NCBI GenBank assembly: GCA_965216025.1
Contig: CBDCEX010000016.1
Coordinates: 62,001 to 126,000, forward strand
Source: JADFQT01 sp965216025
GTDB taxonomy: Bacteria > Chloroflexota > Dehalococcoidia > Lucifugimonadales > UBA3495
Direction of reading: 5' to 3'
Length of the DNA: 64,000 nt
How positions within the stretch are numbered: position 1 is the stretch's first letter; the number at the start of each line of letters is the position of its first letter. Below the pieces are notes generated by a model, which did no database searches, had not been told where the DNA came from, and saw only the letters and a list, made by a program, of their open reading frames with translations. Below, one piece after another: positions 34,999-44,459 of the stretch. The position numbers and the translations under genes are program-made.

Positions 34999-37900
34999 AT
35001 GACCACCAACAACGCCAAACGCCTGATCGAAGTAGCCTTCCCCCTTAAGCAGGTCTCCCTGGACTCGGTACATGAGAAGAATGTGCGGCATGGGCATATT
35101 TCGACCCTGCATATCTGGCCTGCCCGACGGCCCCTGGCGGCCTCCCGGGCCGCTCTGATTGCCACGCTGCTGCCGGATTCAGGAGACTCCACTCAACGCC
35201 AGGCCATCCTGGAGCGCATGGCGGGGCGGGTTACCGAGAAGGTGGAACGCAAGCGCGTCAATGGCCGGATGGTTGAGAAGGTCAAGGAGGAAACCACCGG
35301 AGGCATCCTCCACTGGGGGCGCGAGAACGGCCCGGACCTGGACTGGTTCCGTAAAGAAATCCGCAAAGCCTACGGTGGCCGTGCTCCCAAGGTCTTGGAC
35401 CCCTTTGCCGGCGGCGGCGCCATACCCCTGGAGGCCATGCGCCTGGGCTGCGATGTGACCGCCATGGACATCAATCCGGTCGCTTGGTTCATCCTCAAGT
35501 GCACCCTCGAATACCCGCAGAAACTGACGGGCCAGACTCGGCCCTTGCCAGAGTTTGCTCTGGCCGACCGGGAGTTCGTTGAGGCGTTCCTGAAGGCGAA
35601 GGGCTTCAAGGGAGCCAGGCTGCGAACCTTCCTCGAACGCCTCGGCCACGGCAAGGGCGAGGGACTCCAACTCGGCGCACTTTCCGAGTACGATTCGCTA
35701 GTCGAAGCGGACTTGGCCTGGCATGTGCGGGCCTGGGGCCGGTGGGTACTGGCCCAGGCTCGGCGGAGGTTGGCTTCCTGCTATCCCACCTATGCCGAGT
35801 TCCAGCCCTTGACCCCAAACGTGGGTGATGACCCCCGCCCCATGCAGCTGCTGGAGTTGGATGAAAACGGCGTTGCCAAACTGGACGTGCTCAACGTGGA
35901 GTACGACGACGCCTACCTCAAAGGCACGCACAACCCCCGTTGGGTCGCCAAACCCACGGTGGCCTACTTGTGGGCGCGCACCGTGTCCTGCAAGCAATGC
36001 CGCGCCACCCTGCCCCTGCTCAAGACCCGCTGGCTGTGCAAGAAAGACAACAAGCGCGTCCTCCTGGCGATGGAACCGGACGCGGACCGGGCTGGCGTTA
36101 CCTTCGCCGTGCAGCCCGGCGTGCCCCAGAACGGCGGCAACACGGCGCAGCGGCGGGAGCACGACAAGCGTATCGGGGCAGGAACCATGTCCCGGACCGG
36201 CGCAACCTGCCCCTGCTGCGGCGCCATTATGACCATGAGCGACATTCGTTATGAAGGGAAAGCGGGGCGTCTGGGCGCGGTTATGACCGCCGTAGTCGTG
36301 GACGGCGCCAAGGGCAAGGAGTACCGCTTGCCGACGGGCCATGAAATCGAAGTCGCCGGAGTCAGCGAGGAGCGGCTTCAAGCCGTTTATGCGGAAATCC
36401 CCTTTGGGCTGCCGGAGGAACCGATTCATGAGGACGCGAAACGAAACACATGGTGTGTTCCATACGGGCTAGATACTTGGCGGAGGTTGTTCACGAACCG
36501 CCAGTTGTTTGCGATCGGGGAGTTCATTCGCGCCTTACGGGAAATGCCGGTGCAACTTTCAGACTACCCAACAGAATGGGTGGAATCTATCATTGCCATG
36601 TGCTTACCCATCATCAGCCGAATGGCCGACAGGGGCAGCGCGGTAGCATCATGGACCAATGACCGAGAAACAATCAGGAATACGTTTGCAAGATTTGCCT
36701 TGCCGATAACATGGGACTACTCTGAATTCGCTCCTCTTTCAAATACATCTGGGGGGTTCGCCCAATCGGTCGATTGGGTGTTCAAGGTCTGTGAACATCT
36801 GCAAGGCAGTGTCGATTCTGCTATGAGCGGGGAGAATATTTTGGGGTCAGCAGTCGCCTGCGTGGTCAACAACGTTGACGTCATTGTTACTGACCCACCC
36901 TACTACGACGCTATAGGGTATTCGGTATTGATGGACTTCTTCTATGTCTGGCTTCGGCGATCTACACATGGGTTGTCATCCGAAATCGATTCCAGCTTCC
37001 GTGAATCTCTCAGCCCCAAATGGGACCACGACGCCGGAGACGGTGAGTTGATCGACGATGCCAGTCGGTTCAACGACGACAAAAGTCTATCTAGGGGAAA
37101 CTATGAAGATGGTATGTACCGGGCATTCCAGGCTTGCCACGCTGCTTTGCAACAGGATGGGCGGCTCGTTGTCGTTTTTGCCAACAAGCAGCCCAATGCG
37201 TGGGAGACGCTAGTTGCAGCTTTGATACGTGCTGGATTTGTCGTTGACGGCTCATGGCCTATCCAGACTGAGATGAGCAATCGTACCCGCTCGCTCGGGT
37301 CAGCGGCGCTTTCTTCCTCTGTCTGGCTGGTCTGCCGGAAGCGGTCTCCGGGAAGGCCCGGTTGGGACAACACTGTCCTTGGCGAGATGCGGGAGAACGT
37401 CACCCAGAAACTGCGGGACTTTTGGGACGCAGGGATTCGTGGCCCCGACTTCGTTTGGGCGGCCACCGGCCCGGCCCTAGAAGCCTTCAGCAAGCACCCG
37501 GCGGTCAAGAAGGCCAACGCTCCCGACGAGATTATGACCGTTTCGGAGTTCCTGCGCGAGGTGCGGCGAATGGTAGTCGATTTCGTGGTGGGCCGGGTGC
37601 TGACCCGGGACGGTGAAGAAGCCGTTACCGGCTTGGACGACGTAACCACCTACTACCTGCTACACCGCAACGACTTCGGCTTGGAGGACGCTCCGGTGGG
37701 CGGCTGCATCCTCTACGCCCTTTCCTGCAACCTCTCCGACTCGGCGTTGGTGAACCAGCACGACCTTCTGGTACGGTCCGGGAACGGCTCGACGGCCAAC
37801 GACCTTGAAGACGACGCCATCGAGGGCGATGAGGGCGATGACAACGGCGAAGGCGGAAGCAGCGCAAAGGTAAAGCTCAAGCCTTGGCACCAGCGCCGGG

Positions 37901-38196
37901 GGCGCAGCCTCGGCCTGGAAGCCCCGGGCGGGCGACCCGCGCCCCTCATCGACCAGGTTCACAAGCTGATGCACCTCTGGCGGGCGGGCGACCAGGTCAG
38001 AGTCAATGAGTACCTGGACAGCAGGGGCCTCCAGCGCAACGCCCTGTTCCACCAGCTATTGCAAGCGATCATCGAACTGGCCCCCGCTAGTTCGGACGAG
38101 CGGGCACTCCTGGAAGCCCTGAGCAACCACGCCGCCGCCCACGGCGACCTGCGCGCGCCGCGTTACCGGCAGCTTCGTATGGAGGGCGCCACATGA
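34999..38196 (+). CDS. DUF1156 DNA methyltransferase (adenine-type)
   Basis: This intact 1065-residue protein starts in ATGA overlap with DUF2806. The DUF1156 N-terminus reads RLIEVAFPLKQVSLDSVHEK and HISTLHIWPARRPLAASRA. The SAM-binding motif is LDPFAGGGAIPLEAMRLG (about 133-150), and the catalytic motif IV is TDPPYYDAIGY (about 630). Zinc-ribbon-like cysteines appear at CKQC (about 331) and CPCC (about 404). DPPY implies N6-adenine or N4-cytosine methylation. Such proteins pair with DUF499 ATPases in defence islands; the methylase would mark self DNA. The central part (about 36430-37330, including motif IV) has lower GC than both flanks (see findings). Confidence 0.93.
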   Translation: MTTNNAKRLIEVAFPLKQVSLDSVHEKNVRHGHISTLHIWPARRPLAASRAALIATLLPDSGDSTQRQAILERMAGRVTEKVERKRVNGRMVEKVKEETTGGILHWGRENGPDLDWFRKEIRKAYGGRAPKVLDPFAGGGAIPLEAMRLGCDVTAMDINPVAWFILKCTLEYPQKLTGQTRPLPEFALADREFVEAFLKAKGFKGARLRTFLERLGHGKGEGLQLGALSEYDSLVEADLAWHVRAWGRWVLAQARRRLASCYPTYAEFQPLTPNVGDDPRPMQLLELDENGVAKLDVLNVEYDDAYLKGTHNPRWVAKPTVAYLWARTVSCKQCRATLPLLKTRWLCKKDNKRVLLAMEPDADRAGVTFAVQPGVPQNGGNTAQRREHDKRIGAGTMSRTGATCPCCGAIMTMSDIRYEGKAGRLGAVMTAVVVDGAKGKEYRLPTGHEIEVAGVSEERLQAVYAEIPFGLPEEPIHEDAKRNTWCVPYGLDTWRRLFTNRQLFAIGEFIRALREMPVQLSDYPTEWVESIIAMCLPIISRMADRGSAVASWTNDRETIRNTFARFALPITWDYSEFAPLSNTSGGFAQSVDWVFKVCEHLQGSVDSAMSGENILGSAVACVVNNVDVIVTDPPYYDAIGYSVLMDFFYVWLRRSTHGLSSEIDSSFRESLSPKWDHDAGDGELIDDASRFNDDKSLSRGNYEDGMYRAFQACHAALQQDGRLVVVFANKQPNAWETLVAALIRAGFVVDGSWPIQTEMSNRTRSLGSAALSSSVWLVCRKRSPGRPGWDNTVLGEMRENVTQKLRDFWDAGIRGPDFVWAATGPALEAFSKHPAVKKANAPDEIMTVSEFLREVRRMVVDFVVGRVLTRDGEEAVTGLDDVTTYYLLHRNDFGLEDAPVGGCILYALSCNLSDSALVNQHDLLVRSGNGSTANDLEDDAIEGDEGDDNGEGGSSAKVKLKPWHQRRGRSLGLEAPGGRPAPLIDQVHKLMHLWRAGDQVRVNEYLDSRGLQRNALFHQLLQAIIELAPASSDERALLEALSNHAAAHGDLRAPRYRQLRMEGAT

Positions 38197-39473
38197 TAAC
38201 CTCGCTGCGCCTGGTAAATTTCAAGAACTTCGCCGACGAAACCCTGAAGGTCGGCCCCTTCACCGTAATCGTGGGCGCCAACGCCAGCGGCAAGAGCAAC
38301 ATACGCGACGCCTTCCGCTTCTTACACGGCATCGGGAGGGGATACACGCTGGCGGAGATTATGGGTGGCAAATACGGCGCGGGTGGGCATAGGGAATGGG
38401 CGGGAATAAGGGGTGCCACGAACGAAATCATCCGTTTCGGTCATTCAGAATTCTCCATCAATATAAGGGCCAATGTTCAAGGCGGAAGTCTAAATTACAC
38501 TCTTAAGGCAGAATTTGATGACTTTAGGTCTGGCGGCTTTAGAGTAACTCACGAAGAGCTAAGTGACGGGGGCAAGACAGTCTATAGTGGCCGCGGTCTC
38601 AGCGAAACCATGCGGGTAAATTCTCCTAAGGGACTGGAGCTGGGTGATCCAGTAGGTCAGCCATTCAGATCTGAGCAGCCAGCGTTGCTGCAGGAAACTT
38701 CCGTGTACGGGGAAGGGCGCCTTATCGAAGACAAGCCTGTGAGACAGCTGCATTCTATTCTCGCCGGCATACACTTCCTTGATCTTGTGCCAGATCGAAT
38801 TAGAGAGCCTGCGTTTCCAGGCCAGAATAGGCTAGGTGATGGAGGGGAGAACCTTCCGTCAGTCTTGGAAGCAATCTGCACCGACTCCGAACGCGGAAGA
38901 ACCCTAATATCGTGGCTGCAAGAGCTTACCCCTATGGATGTCAAGGACTTCGATTTTCCCCGCGACCCCAGTGGTCGGGTGCATCTTCATATCGTGGAGC
39001 GCAACGGCCGCAAGGTGTCCGCCTACAGCGCATCCGACGGCACCCTGCGCTTCCTGGGCATATTAGCGGCCCTGCTAAACTCCAATGAGGGTGGCCTCTA
39101 CTTCTTCGAGGAGATTGACAGTGGCATCCACCCGAACCGGCTCTGGCTTCTCCTTGACCTTATTGAGCAGCAAACCGCAAAGGGTGGAATCCAGGTCGTT
39201 ACTACCACCCACTCGCCTGCCCTGTTGGCATGGATGAATGACAAAACCTTTGAGCATACCTCCGTCGTTTACCGTGACGAATACTGGACCGACAGCGTTA
39301 TCCGACCCATAGCGGGTTTATACAATCTTCGGGAGTTGCGTGAGTCCCAAGGCTTGGAACGGCTTCTCACCAGTGGGTGGTTTGAGACTGCAATGAAGTT
39401 TTCGGAGGGAGACCCCGATACAGACCACTTGGACGATGACGAGGATGAATGGGAGCAGGGGGTGCTCCAATGA
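38193..39473 (+). CDS. AAA (ABC-like, AAA15/OLD-type) ATPase
   Basis: This 426-residue protein overlaps the methylase by ATGA. It has Walker A GANASGKS (28-35), signature-like YSASDGTLRFLGILAALL, Walker B GGLYFFEEIDSG (about 300-310) and a switch His in TTTHSPALLAW (about 339). These are features of the AAA15/AAA_21 family related to OLD, RloA and SMC-like ATPases, often paired with a TOPRIM or other nuclease. The next gene, a TOPRIM-like protein, overlaps by ATGA, which supports a two-subunit unit. The stretch 38385-38950 is strikingly AT-rich compared with the rest of the gene, suggesting a recombined sensor region. Confidence 0.9.
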   Translation: MITSLRLVNFKNFADETLKVGPFTVIVGANASGKSNIRDAFRFLHGIGRGYTLAEIMGGKYGAGGHREWAGIRGATNEIIRFGHSEFSINIRANVQGGSLNYTLKAEFDDFRSGGFRVTHEELSDGGKTVYSGRGLSETMRVNSPKGLELGDPVGQPFRSEQPALLQETSVYGEGRLIEDKPVRQLHSILAGIHFLDLVPDRIREPAFPGQNRLGDGGENLPSVLEAICTDSERGRTLISWLQELTPMDVKDFDFPRDPSGRVHLHIVERNGRKVSAYSASDGTLRFLGILAALLNSNEGGLYFFEEIDSGIHPNRLWLLLDLIEQQTAKGGIQVVTTTHSPALLAWMNDKTFEHTSVVYRDEYWTDSVIRPIAGLYNLRELRESQGLERLLTSGWFETAMKFSEGDPDTDHLDDDEDEWEQGVLQ

Positions 39474-40042
39474 ACATATTGGTCATCCCCGAGGACTTCC
39501 GCAAGGACCAATACATTCTCAAACCACTGGTTTCCCGGCTCTTCAGGCATCTCGGAGCACCTAACCCGCGGGTTGCTATCTGTCAGGATCCCTTGCTCGG
39601 CGGTATTGGGGAAGCCCTTAAAACTGACAAACTGACGGAAATTCTCAACGACCAAAGGGGGATGACGGATATCTTCATCCTGTGCGTTGACCGCGACGGA
39701 CAAGAGGGTCGGCGACGCAGGCTCGACCGGATTGAAGCCGAGTTTCAAGGCAACTGGGTTTTCCTCGCAGAAAACGCCTGGGAAGAAATTGAGACCTGGG
39801 TATTGGCAGGGCTGGACCTGCCCGGTAACTGGCGGTGGGCAGATGTTCGCGCCGAAGTCCAAGTCAAGGAACGATATTTCGAACTGCTGGCCGCCCGGCG
39901 CGGCTTGGACAACACCGATGACGGCGGCAGGAAGGCTTTGGGGGAAGAAGCGTCGCGGAGGATTCGCGCCATCCGCCAAAAGTGTCCCGAGGACTTTGAT
40001 TCCCTAGCCCTGCGCCTGGAAACTGCCGTTCAGGCAACCTAA
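39470..40042 (+). CDS. TOPRIM-like protein (DUF4276-type), partner of AAA ATPase
   Basis: This 190-residue protein starts MNILVIPEDFRKD, in ATGA overlap with the AAA gene (an upstream ATG at 39449 is less likely). It has the TOPRIM-like pattern: a Glu at the end of the first strand (E8), DxD in FILCVDRDGQ (D74, D76), and the ENAWEEIETWVLAG motif that DUF4276/RloB-like proteins share. It probably cuts DNA or RNA when the AAA partner senses a phage signal, as in AAA-TOPRIM defence pairs. The family name is from motif recognition only. Confidence 0.75.
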   Translation: MNILVIPEDFRKDQYILKPLVSRLFRHLGAPNPRVAICQDPLLGGIGEALKTDKLTEILNDQRGMTDIFILCVDRDGQEGRRRRLDRIEAEFQGNWVFLAENAWEEIETWVLAGLDLPGNWRWADVRAEVQVKERYFELLAARRGLDNTDDGGRKALGEEASRRIRAIRQKCPEDFDSLALRLETAVQAT

Positions 40043-40053
40043 GCGAGGTCAAC

Positions 40054-43000
40054 ATGGCACAGAGAACCGCATTGAAGCCCTGGCACGAGGTAGTAGAACT
40101 GCGGGACGGCCTGAAGACCGGCGAGCTTTCGCTTTCCATATTCGCCGCCGACCTATTTGACGTGGTGATGCAGAAGGGCCGTCGGCCAGTCTACGAAGAC
40201 CCTGCCGAGTTCTTTGCCCTCACCTACCCCACGTACAACCTGCGGGAATTGGTGAAGGACGTTTGCCTGCGCCTGGCTGGCCGGACCGATAAGGCATACC
40301 GGAAGCTCTCCGTAAACTACGGCGGCGGCAAGACCCACACTCTCATCGCCCTGCGGCACTTGGTCCACGACCCGGACAGTCTGCCCGACCTTCCAGCCAT
40401 CCGGGAATTCGAGGCCCACATTGGCTTCAAGCCTCCCAAAGCCCGGGTAGCTGCATTGTGCTTTGACAAGATGGACTTGGAGAAGGGCATCGAGACACCC
40501 GGCCCGGATGGCACGCCGAGGATGCTCAAACACCCTTGGAGCGTCCTGGCCTATCAGTTGGCTGGAGCGGAGGGCCTTCGTCTCATCCATGCCGAGGGTA
40601 AGGACGAGGAACGGGAGACGCCGCCGGCCGAGCCGCTTGTGGTGGAGTTGCTTTCTAAGCCCCAGGAGGACGGTCTTTCCACCCTGGTGCTGCTGGACGA
40701 GGTGCTGATGTACCTTCGCGGACAGGTAGAAGTCAGCCCAGCCTCCCGTGGAGGACTGGTGAACTTCTTCCAATACCTTACCCAAGCCGTGGTGAAGGTG
40801 GACAGTTGCTCTTTGGTCGCATCACTTTTAGCGTCGGACCCCAAGAAGCACGACGACTTTGGCAACGAGATTTACCGGGAGGTGTCCGAGGTATTCGGGC
40901 GGCAAATGGAGGAAGATGTCAGTCCCGTGAGCAAGGATGACGTGGCGGAAGTACTCAGGCGCCGCTTCTTCAAACCCGGCTCGATTCGTGACTCCGGCGC
41001 CTTCCGGCCTCACGTGACTTCCATCGTCGGGAATATAGCCTTATTGGACGAGCAAACTCAAAAGGGGCGTCCTGCCGCCGAAGAGCGCTTCCTGGGAAGC
41101 TACCCCTTTCACCCCGACCTCACCGACATCTTTTACACCCGATGGACTCAACTCGAAGGGTTCCAGCGAACTCGGGGAATTTTGCGGACGTTCGCTATGG
41201 CCCTACGGGATGCTGAGAAGTGGGACACGAGCCCGTTGATCGGGCCAAATGTGTTCTTGAACGAACCTGGACAGAGCGATCTGTCAGAGTCCGCGAGCGA
41301 ACTGGCGTCATTCGCCAGTGTGGATACCGGAACAGGCGGTCATCAGGAGTGGAGTCCCATCCTGGAAGGGGAGCTCGCCAAGGCCCGCACCGTACAATCC
41401 GAAATGACCGGGCTTCAGCACCGTGAAGTTGAACAGGCGGTGGTCTCGGTGTTCCTGGGTTCCCAGCCCATCGGCCAAAAAGCCCTAACCCAAGAGCTTT
41501 TAATGCTGGTAGCGCCGACCAAACCAGACAAGATAGAACTGGAAAGGTCTCTGAATCGCTGGAAGGAGCTTTCCTGGTTCTTGGATGAAGTGGAAATAGG
41601 CACGGCTGAAACGTCCCCGGAAGGGACCAAGAGGTTGCCCAAGTCATGGCGGCTGGGAAACCGCCCGAACCTGCGCCAGATGCACGACGACGCCTGCGCC
41701 AATCGGGTGGCGCCAGCCCGAATTGAAGCAGAGCTAATCGAATACATCAGGAACCAGCGCTCTCTGACCACTGGCGCATCCGCCGCAGGAGCAAGGGTGC
41801 ACAACCTCCCTGACCGCCCCCGCGACATCTCCGACGACGGCGATTTCCACTACGCTGTACTCGGTCCGACGGCAGCGTCCGAATCCGGAAAACCAAGTCA
41901 AGAAGCCCGCCGTTTCATTAACGAGACCACCGCTCCAGACCGCCCACGGGTAAATCGGAACGCCATAGTTCTGGCTGTTCCATCGCGTGACGGCTTGGAT
42001 TTGGTAAGGGATCGGGTTAGGGAGCATTTGGGTTGGGTGGAAGTTAGAGAACTTCTAAAGGGCCAACCAGTTGACCCAATCCGCGAGCAGATGCTGGCTA
42101 ACGAAACCGCCTCGGCCGAGAGACGCATCCCGGATGCTATTAGCCAAGCCTACTCGGTGATTGTGACCGTGAATGAAAGCAACGATATACAGGCATTCAG
42201 GGTCGCGGTGGACAATGAGCCATTGTTCCTTACCGTTAAGGCTGACCGGCGCTCCCGGATACAGGAAACCGCTATCAGCTCCGAGGCAATGATGCCGGGC
42301 GGTCCTTACGATCTGTGGCGGGAAGGGGAAGATTCCCGGCGGGTCAAGGACTTGGTCGGTGCCTTCGCACAGTTTGCCAAATTGCCCAAGATGCTGCACC
42401 AGAAAGAGATACTGGATACCATTGTTCAGGGGGTTCGGGAAGGGATTTGGGTGGCCCAGTTGATGCGTCCGGACCGGACGGCGAAGACCTTCTGGCGCAC
42501 GGGGGTTGAAGAGCAAGTAATGGGAGACCCTGCTCTCGAAGTCTTTCTACCCGAGTCCGCGACTCTCAGCGACATTGACCCTACCCTTCTTGCCCCCGGA
42601 ATGCTTCCAGGTCTGTGGGACACAGATGAGGTCGCGGTCCAGCACGTTGTCGACTATTTCTCAGGCGGTCATTCAGCTGTAGTGCCGAAAGAAGGATATG
42701 ACGACACCGCGTTTATTCCCAAATGCGAGCCATCGGTTGTCGAAGAGACGATCGCCGTTGCCGTGGAGCGAGGGATAGTCTGGTTGATAAATGGCCCTGC
42801 CTCCATATTCAGAGAGGCGGTGCCCGTTGGTCTTCTCAGCCCTTCTGCAACTCTAAGCCCGCCTCCGGCGCCGGTTGCCGTGCCGGATTTGATGGAGGCT
42901 TCAATCCCTGATGCATGGAGAGACGGCAAGGCTAATGCCCTGGCGATTGCCACTTCGTTGTCTGCCAATCGTGGGAAGCCGTTGCCTTGGACCGCTGTAC

Positions 43001-43374
43001 GTCCGGCCATCGATTCGGGGATTCATACAAGGTGGATTGAGCTTGCGCCTGACAGCCATTCGTGGCCATGCGATTTTGCCAATGCCCAGCACGTGATTAT
43101 CCAGGCGGCAACGACCCCGGGAATTTCAGGTGGTAGTCAGGCCGAGTATGGTCAAAAGCGGTTGGGGACGGTCACTGCCGAAGCTACTCTGGCAGCCAAC
43201 GGGGTTCAAGACCTGGCTGACCAGATACCAGAGATCACCATGGCCGCGGTGGGACATCAGCTTAAGTTCAACATCCAAGTCGAGCTAAGTGGAGACAATC
43301 CCCCTGAGCCTTCAGTAATAGAGGCTATCAACTCTCTGCTGGTTATGGTATCCGAAGACCTGAAGTTGCAGTAA
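40054..43374 (+). CDS. DUF499 ATPase
   Basis: This intact 1106-residue protein begins 11 bp after the TOPRIM-like gene. The N-terminus is typical of DUF499: LKPWHEVVELRDGL, DLFDVVMQKG, FFALTYPTYNL. The ATPase domain has Walker A NYGGGKTHTL (about 88-97) and Walker B LVLLDEVLMYL (about 210-220). A long C-terminal part without clear motifs follows. DUF499 ATPases co-occur with DUF1156 methylases and SF2 helicases in comparative surveys of defence islands; the biochemical role is not established. Confidence 0.92.
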   Translation: MAQRTALKPWHEVVELRDGLKTGELSLSIFAADLFDVVMQKGRRPVYEDPAEFFALTYPTYNLRELVKDVCLRLAGRTDKAYRKLSVNYGGGKTHTLIALRHLVHDPDSLPDLPAIREFEAHIGFKPPKARVAALCFDKMDLEKGIETPGPDGTPRMLKHPWSVLAYQLAGAEGLRLIHAEGKDEERETPPAEPLVVELLSKPQEDGLSTLVLLDEVLMYLRGQVEVSPASRGGLVNFFQYLTQAVVKVDSCSLVASLLASDPKKHDDFGNEIYREVSEVFGRQMEEDVSPVSKDDVAEVLRRRFFKPGSIRDSGAFRPHVTSIVGNIALLDEQTQKGRPAAEERFLGSYPFHPDLTDIFYTRWTQLEGFQRTRGILRTFAMALRDAEKWDTSPLIGPNVFLNEPGQSDLSESASELASFASVDTGTGGHQEWSPILEGELAKARTVQSEMTGLQHREVEQAVVSVFLGSQPIGQKALTQELLMLVAPTKPDKIELERSLNRWKELSWFLDEVEIGTAETSPEGTKRLPKSWRLGNRPNLRQMHDDACANRVAPARIEAELIEYIRNQRSLTTGASAAGARVHNLPDRPRDISDDGDFHYAVLGPTAASESGKPSQEARRFINETTAPDRPRVNRNAIVLAVPSRDGLDLVRDRVREHLGWVEVRELLKGQPVDPIREQMLANETASAERRIPDAISQAYSVIVTVNESNDIQAFRVAVDNEPLFLTVKADRRSRIQETAISSEAMMPGGPYDLWREGEDSRRVKDLVGAFAQFAKLPKMLHQKEILDTIVQGVREGIWVAQLMRPDRTAKTFWRTGVEEQVMGDPALEVFLPESATLSDIDPTLLAPGMLPGLWDTDEVAVQHVVDYFSGGHSAVVPKEGYDDTAFIPKCEPSVVEETIAVAVERGIVWLINGPASIFREAVPVGLLSPSATLSPPPAPVAVPDLMEASIPDAWRDGKANALAIATSLSANRGKPLPWTAVRPAIDSGIHTRWIELAPDSHSWPCDFANAQHVIIQAATTPGISGGSQAEYGQKRLGTVTAEATLAANGVQDLADQIPEITMAAVGHQLKFNIQVELSGDNPPEPSVIEAINSLLVMVSEDLKLQ

Positions 43375-43759
43375 TCAACCCTCTGGCCTGGTATTACAAC
43401 GACAGTTTATCTGGCAGGATGATTTTCGCGAACTATTTGAACCTGACAACGTCCGTCCGGGCAACAAGAGAAATCCGCAAACATGGACAGGATGCGTGGC
43501 CAGTGCAGCACCCCACGATGGCCACATCTGGATAGAGGTCGGAGCCCCGTGCCCACCAGACGGCAAATCCATCCAACAGAGGATCAAGGGGGTTGAAGGG
43601 ACGAACATAGACCGAGACGGTAATCTACGTTTCCCGAATGGGCATGTCATTACGCCAGAAAGCCTCTACAAAGAGGCTGTTGATGTAATGGTTGGTGGGG
43701 GACAACAAATCGAGGGGATGCCCATTCCAGGACCATGGTTCCAGTACCGTAAGTTATGA
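43371..43759 (+). CDS. small unknown protein at end of defence operon
   Basis: The frame is open from about 43371 to the TGA at 43759 and reads LVLQRQFIWQDDFRELFEPD, KRNPQTWTGCVASAAPHDGH, IWIEVGAPCPPDGKS, NLRFPNGHVITPESLYKEAV and PIPGPWFQYRKL. The coding character is good, but no ATG/TTG start is seen before the GTG at about 43496. The true start may be CTG near the DUF499 stop, or the gene is 5'-truncated. Family not recognised. It follows DUF499 without a gap, so it is part of the operon. Confidence 0.55.
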
Positions 43760-43967
43760 TGTCATCGTTGGAAGTCAGTTTTGAATGAGACGGCGGCCCA
43801 AAAATATCCAAAGGGCAGCGCGTGTCGCAGCGTCGGTAACCGACCCAATAGATACCCAATGTGCTGCACACCACCATCGTCACGTTCGGTAGGTGGAGCC
43901 GCGGCTCCCGGGCCCTCAGTGTCGTCATCCCGTCCTCCAGGGGTAAGAGGTGCGGGCATGATACTAG

Positions 43968-44138
43968 AAACTCGGACGGAAACCCAGATTCCCCACAAGT
44001 CGTCGTTTTCTTAGCGACTATTATCGATGTAATAGTTGGTTATTGAAACGTATTACATACATTACCATGCTTTATAAGACTGTAATACGTCTGCTTGGCG
44101 TAGCGCGAAAGCCGGCCAATGGCTTTCCGGCCAGACTT
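43968..44138. mobile_element. 171-bp MITE, copy 2 (inverted relative to copy 1)
   Basis: It is the reverse-complement homologue of 26461-26631 with the same ends (AAACTCGGACGGAAACCC and AAGTCTGGCCGGAAAGCC). It is flanked by CTAG on the left and CCAG on the right. The palindrome GAAAGCCGGCCAATGGCTTTCC inside can form a hairpin. Confidence 0.87.
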
Positions 44139-44459
44139 CCAGGACCCCTGCGGCGGCCGGGAACAACCCCTGCGTCAGGGCGCAGCTGCACAAGCCGCAC
44201 TGCTCCCGCCGTGGTAGCATTGAGGGAAAGACCACCTGCAGGGCGCAGCATGAACGAAGAGCTTCCCTGGCAGCCGATGGCGCCAGGGACTTGGACCGGG
44301 AGCAACCACCGCACCTGCGGATCTCCAGCGCGGGCCGGCGCCCCCCGGGAGCGCAGGCCCAAAACCGCATGGCCCTGGGTGTAAAAGGCGGCGGGATGTT
44401 GGGCCAGTGGTACACCTTGTCTCCGCCCCCGCCTGTGGGGGAAATGCCAAAAACCCCGT
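44139..44459. other. no gene seen
   Basis: GC-rich non-coding stretch downstream of the HTH gene. Open frames here lack coding character. Confidence 0.45.

Larger units (their letters stand above)
32667..35002 (+). pseudogene. DUF2806 protein gene interrupted by an IS630-type element
   Basis: The first 123 codons (32667-33038) read MPDINLSLKVPAIEKLIDCG, GAIAGPMLAPWRA, FEARGYLVTPDAEVRG and RIANVRSVLENAADEL. The rest (34338-35002) reads GDKEVTDHEPDPDWTARYID, SEDLQKIWAKILAGEVESPG, TLDILRNMTKNEAETF. Joining across one TA restores AADEL-GDKEVTD, so the gene would make about 345 residues. DUF2806 is a family of unknown function with a conserved W-x-I/L-LAGE motif, found near restriction and defence genes. 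The next gene overlaps its stop by ATGA, so the insertion may also reduce downstream translation. Confidence 0.88.
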
